Source of the DNA: an uncultured Acidobacteriota bacterium
GTDB lineage: Bacteria; Acidobacteriota; Vicinamibacteria; Vicinamibacterales; CAVVIG01
Assembly (NCBI GenBank): GCA_902825985.1
Contig: CADEDC010000058.1
Span: forward strand, 1 to 37,258
Length of the DNA stretch: 37,258 bases
Direction of reading: 5' to 3'
The notes beneath the pieces are model-generated. The model was not told the DNA's origin and did no database searches. It worked only from the letters and a program-made list of their open reading frames with translations. Below, one piece after another: positions 34,076-37,258 of this stretch. Each line of letters starts with the position of its first letter. The first letter of the stretch is position 1. The position numbers and the translations under genes are program-made.

Positions 34076-36423
34076 CCCGGCGGCTGCTGCAACTCCGTGG
34101 CGAAGGTGGCGCTGGCGCCGCCCGGCTGCGTGCCCGAGATGAACGCTTCGTTCAAGGCGCCGTTGGCATCGCCAGGGATCGGCACGCCGGTCGCACCGTT
34201 GACCGGGACGAAGACGATGTTGCCGGGCACCTCGAACTGCGGCGGGTCGCCCTTGTCGGCGCGTCCGGCGATGTAGTCCTTCATGAATTCGATCCAGATC
34301 GGCAGCGCCGCCTGCGCGCCGGTCTCGGTGCGGCCGATCGGCTTCTTCTCATCGAGCCCGGTCCACACGCCGACGGTGATGTCCGGATCGAAGCCGATGA
34401 ACCAGGCGTCGGTGTTGTCGTCCACCGTGCCGGTCTTGCCGCCCATCGGCCAGTTGAGGCTGGCCGCCGACGCGCCGGTGCCACGGAGCACGACGCCACG
34501 CAGCAGATTGGTCATGACGAAGGCGGTGTCGGCACGAATCACATCGGTCGACTGCGTCCGGTTCTCTTCGAGCAGGTTGCCCTCGCGGTCCATCACGCTC
34601 AGCACGTCGATCGGCTTCATGCGGACGCCGCCATTCGGGAACACCGTATAGGCGCTCGTCACTTCGATCAGCGTGCCTTCGCCGGCCCCGAGTGCCAGGG
34701 ACAGATAGGGCTGGAAGGCGCCGCTGAAACCGAACTTCTTCGCGTAGGCGACGACGTTGGCCGGTCCGATGTTGTCCATCATCTTGACCGCGGGGATGTT
34801 GCGTGAATCCTCGAGCGCCCGGCGCAGCGTGATCGCCCCTTCGAACTTGTGGTCGTAGTTCTGCGGGCTGTAGATCTGCCCGCTTCCGGCATCGTAGGCG
34901 ACCGGCGCGTCGACGATGAGTGACGCCGGCGTGAAGCCGCGATCGATCGCGGTTGTGTAGACGACCGGCTTGAAGGTCGATCCGAGCTGCCGGAACGCCT
35001 GCACGGCGCGATTGAACTTGCTGCGGTCGAAACTCCAGCCGCCGACCAGCGCCTTCACCTGCCCGGTCCGGTTCTCGATGGCGACCAGCGCGCCTTCGAC
35101 GATCGGCGTCTGCTCGAGTGTCACACCCAGGGTCGCCGTTCCCTCGTCGACGGACTGCACTTCGACCTCGACGAGGTCGCCGGGCTTCAGGAAGTCGGCG
35201 GCGTTCGTCCGTCGCGTCCAGGCGAAGCCGTCCCTCGCCAGGTCGGCGTGGTAGCTGCCGATCCGCAGCCGCGCGCCATTCACCGGACCCGGCTTGCCGA
35301 CGACCGTGACGACCGCCGGCACGTAGTCGCCGACCGCGATCGGCCGCGACCAGCGCGGATCGTTGAAGCGGTCGACGTCACCGCCGGTGGCGATGACATT
35401 GCGGGTCACCTTGCGGAAGCCGCGCCGCTTGTCGATACGCCGCAAGCCGTGGTTCATCGCCTTGTTCGCGGCCAGCTGCAAGGCGACGTCCAGCGTGGTG
35501 GTGACCGACAGCCCGCTTTCGTAGAGCGCGGCGGCGCCGTACTGCTGCTCGAGGCGCTTGCGGATTTCTTCGACGAAGTACGGGGCGATCGACCCCGGCG
35601 GCTGGAGTCGGCCGCGGACCTCGATCGACTTCTTCTGGCCGGCGCGCGACTCGTCGACCGTAATGTAGCCCTCGTCAGCCATGCGGCCGAGCACGTAGTT
35701 GCGGCGGCGTGTCGCGGCTTCGACGTTCACGAACGGGCTCTGGCGGGCCGGCGACTGGACGATCCCGGCGAGCATCGCGGCCTCTTCCAGAGTCAGGTCC
35801 TTGGCCGACTTGGCGAAATACAGGCGGGCGGCGGCTTCGACGCCATACGTCCCGTGGCCGAACAGCACCTGGTTGGCATAGAGCGTCAGGATTTCGCGCT
35901 TGGTGTAGCGCTTCTCGATCTGCAGCGCGACGATCGCTTCCTTGATCTTGCGCTCGAGGCTGGTGTCACCGATGCGGAAACCGATCTGTTCGGCGAACAG
36001 GTTGCGGGCCAGCTGCTGCGTCAGCGTGCTCGCGCCGGCCGGGCGCGAGGCGCGGCGGGCCATCGCGTCCTTCATGGCGTCCAGCACGTCGCGAATGAGC
36101 CGCCCGGCAATCGCCGAGATGCTGAGGCCGAAGTGCGTGTCGAAACCGGCATCCTCGGCCGCGATGATCGCTTCGCGGAACTTCGGCGAGATGTCGTCGT
36201 AGCCGATGACGACCCGGCGCTCGACCGCGAATTCGCCGATCACCTGACCGTTGGCGGCGTGCACCCGGCTGATCGTGTTCGGACGGTAGTTGTCGAGCGC
36301 TGAAATTTCCGGCAGATCGCCGGCGTAGGCGAACAGGACGCCGCTCAGGATGCCCGCCATGGCCACCGTGGCGAACAGCAGGACCAGTCCGGCGCTGCGG
36401 GCAATGCGTACAACGAGGCGCAT
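34072..36423 (-). CDS. Bifunctional penicillin-binding protein, PBP1A type
   Basis: A 783-residue class A penicillin-binding protein that polymerises glycan strands and cross-links peptides in the periplasm. Residues about 10-34 form a signal anchor helix. The glycosyltransferase (GT51) domain has Glu90 in AAEDAGFDTHFG, then ASTLTQQLARNLF and RKIKEAIVALQIEKRYTK-like blocks. An OB-like linker domain (about 330-440) is followed by the transpeptidase. There Ser482 starts STFK, an SRN-type motif occurs in EDSRNIPAVKM, and KTGT occurs in GGKTGTVDDNTDAWF. ATG 36421-36423 is chosen because an upstream in-frame start adds 48 Arg/Gly-rich residues before the membrane anchor. A TACACT -10-like element lies 13 nt upstream of the ATG. 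The gene is divergent from dnaK. Confidence 0.94.
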   Translation of the reverse strand: MRLVVRIARSAGLVLLFATVAMAGILSGVLFAYAGDLPEISALDNYRPNTISRVHAANGQVIGEFAVERRVVIGYDDISPKFREAIIAAEDAGFDTHFGLSISAIAGRLIRDVLDAMKDAMARRASRPAGASTLTQQLARNLFAEQIGFRIGDTSLERKIKEAIVALQIEKRYTKREILTLYANQVLFGHGTYGVEAAARLYFAKSAKDLTLEEAAMLAGIVQSPARQSPFVNVEAATRRRNYVLGRMADEGYITVDESRAGQKKSIEVRGRLQPPGSIAPYFVEEIRKRLEQQYGAAALYESGLSVTTTLDVALQLAANKAMNHGLRRIDKRRGFRKVTRNVIATGGDVDRFNDPRWSRPIAVGDYVPAVVTVVGKPGPVNGARLRIGSYHADLARDGFAWTRRTNAADFLKPGDLVEVEVQSVDEGTATLGVTLEQTPIVEGALVAIENRTGQVKALVGGWSFDRSKFNRAVQAFRQLGSTFKPVVYTTAIDRGFTPASLIVDAPVAYDAGSGQIYSPQNYDHKFEGAITLRRALEDSRNIPAVKMMDNIGPANVVAYAKKFGFSGAFQPYLSLALGAGEGTLIEVTSAYTVFPNGGVRMKPIDVLSVMDREGNLLEENRTQSTDVIRADTAFVMTNLLRGVVLRGTGASAASLNWPMGGKTGTVDDNTDAWFIGFDPDITVGVWTGLDEKKPIGRTETGAQAALPIWIEFMKDYIAGRADKGDPPQFEVPGNIVFVPVNGATGVPIPGDANGALNEAFISGTQPGGASATFATELQQPPG

Positions 36424-37258
<835 letters not shown>

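Overview
The window is gene-dense, GC-rich bacterial chromosome, about two-thirds G+C by eye. It most likely comes from an Acidobacteriota genome, with Vicinamibacteria (subdivision 6) the best guess. The main evidence is a tandem pair of 'VWFA-related Acidobacterial domain' proteins. Supporting signs are the Acidobacteria-style TolB/TPR and response-regulator proteins and the diderm envelope genes (lnt, murJ, a PBP1A-type enzyme). I see no phage, IS, CRISPR, rRNA or tRNA. Most of the window reads as core chromosome; the possible accessory piece is the cytochrome pair near 17.8-20.7 kb.

Layout. 32-1222 (-) is an acyl-CoA dehydrogenase. 1324-5350 (+) holds two tandem secreted VWFA-related proteins. 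5590-6180 (+) is a small exported protein with an HExxH motif. 6340-7911 (+) is a NifA-like sigma-54 activator (GAF-AAA+-HTH), convergent with a glutamate dehydrogenase (7979-9232, -). 9333-11453 (+) encodes a split B12-dependent acyl-CoA mutase of methylmalonyl-CoA type. 11496-12497 is a response regulator. 12542-17617 is a compact run of valS, nadC, birA and an uncharacterised gene. 17820-20664 encodes a cytochrome c/beta-barrel fusion and a pentaheme cytochrome c. 20759-22075 is an RNA methyltransferase, convergent with a class I glutamine amidotransferase-like hydrolase, argS and mobA on the minus strand (22091-25520). 25551-34075 (+) is a long run: V4R-like protein, TolB/TPR protein, SPOR protein, lnt, prfB (with the programmed +1 frameshift), murJ and two DUF6644-like membrane proteins. 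34072-36423 (-) is a bifunctional penicillin-binding protein, and 36654 to the end is the start of dnaK behind a near-consensus promoter.

How the genes work together. The acyl-CoA dehydrogenase, mutase and glutamate dehydrogenase fit breakdown of branched or odd-chain acyl-CoAs and amino acids into succinyl-CoA and 2-oxoglutarate. lnt, murJ, the SPOR protein and the penicillin-binding protein form an envelope/cell-wall group. valS, argS and prfB serve translation. The two cytochromes look like a periplasm/outer-membrane electron-transfer module and are the most interesting candidate system. Two structural themes recur. First, -10-like hexamers sit exactly 7 nt before the start codon at three genes, which suggests leaderless mRNAs. 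Second, symmetric sequence elements occur at all three convergent gene junctions.
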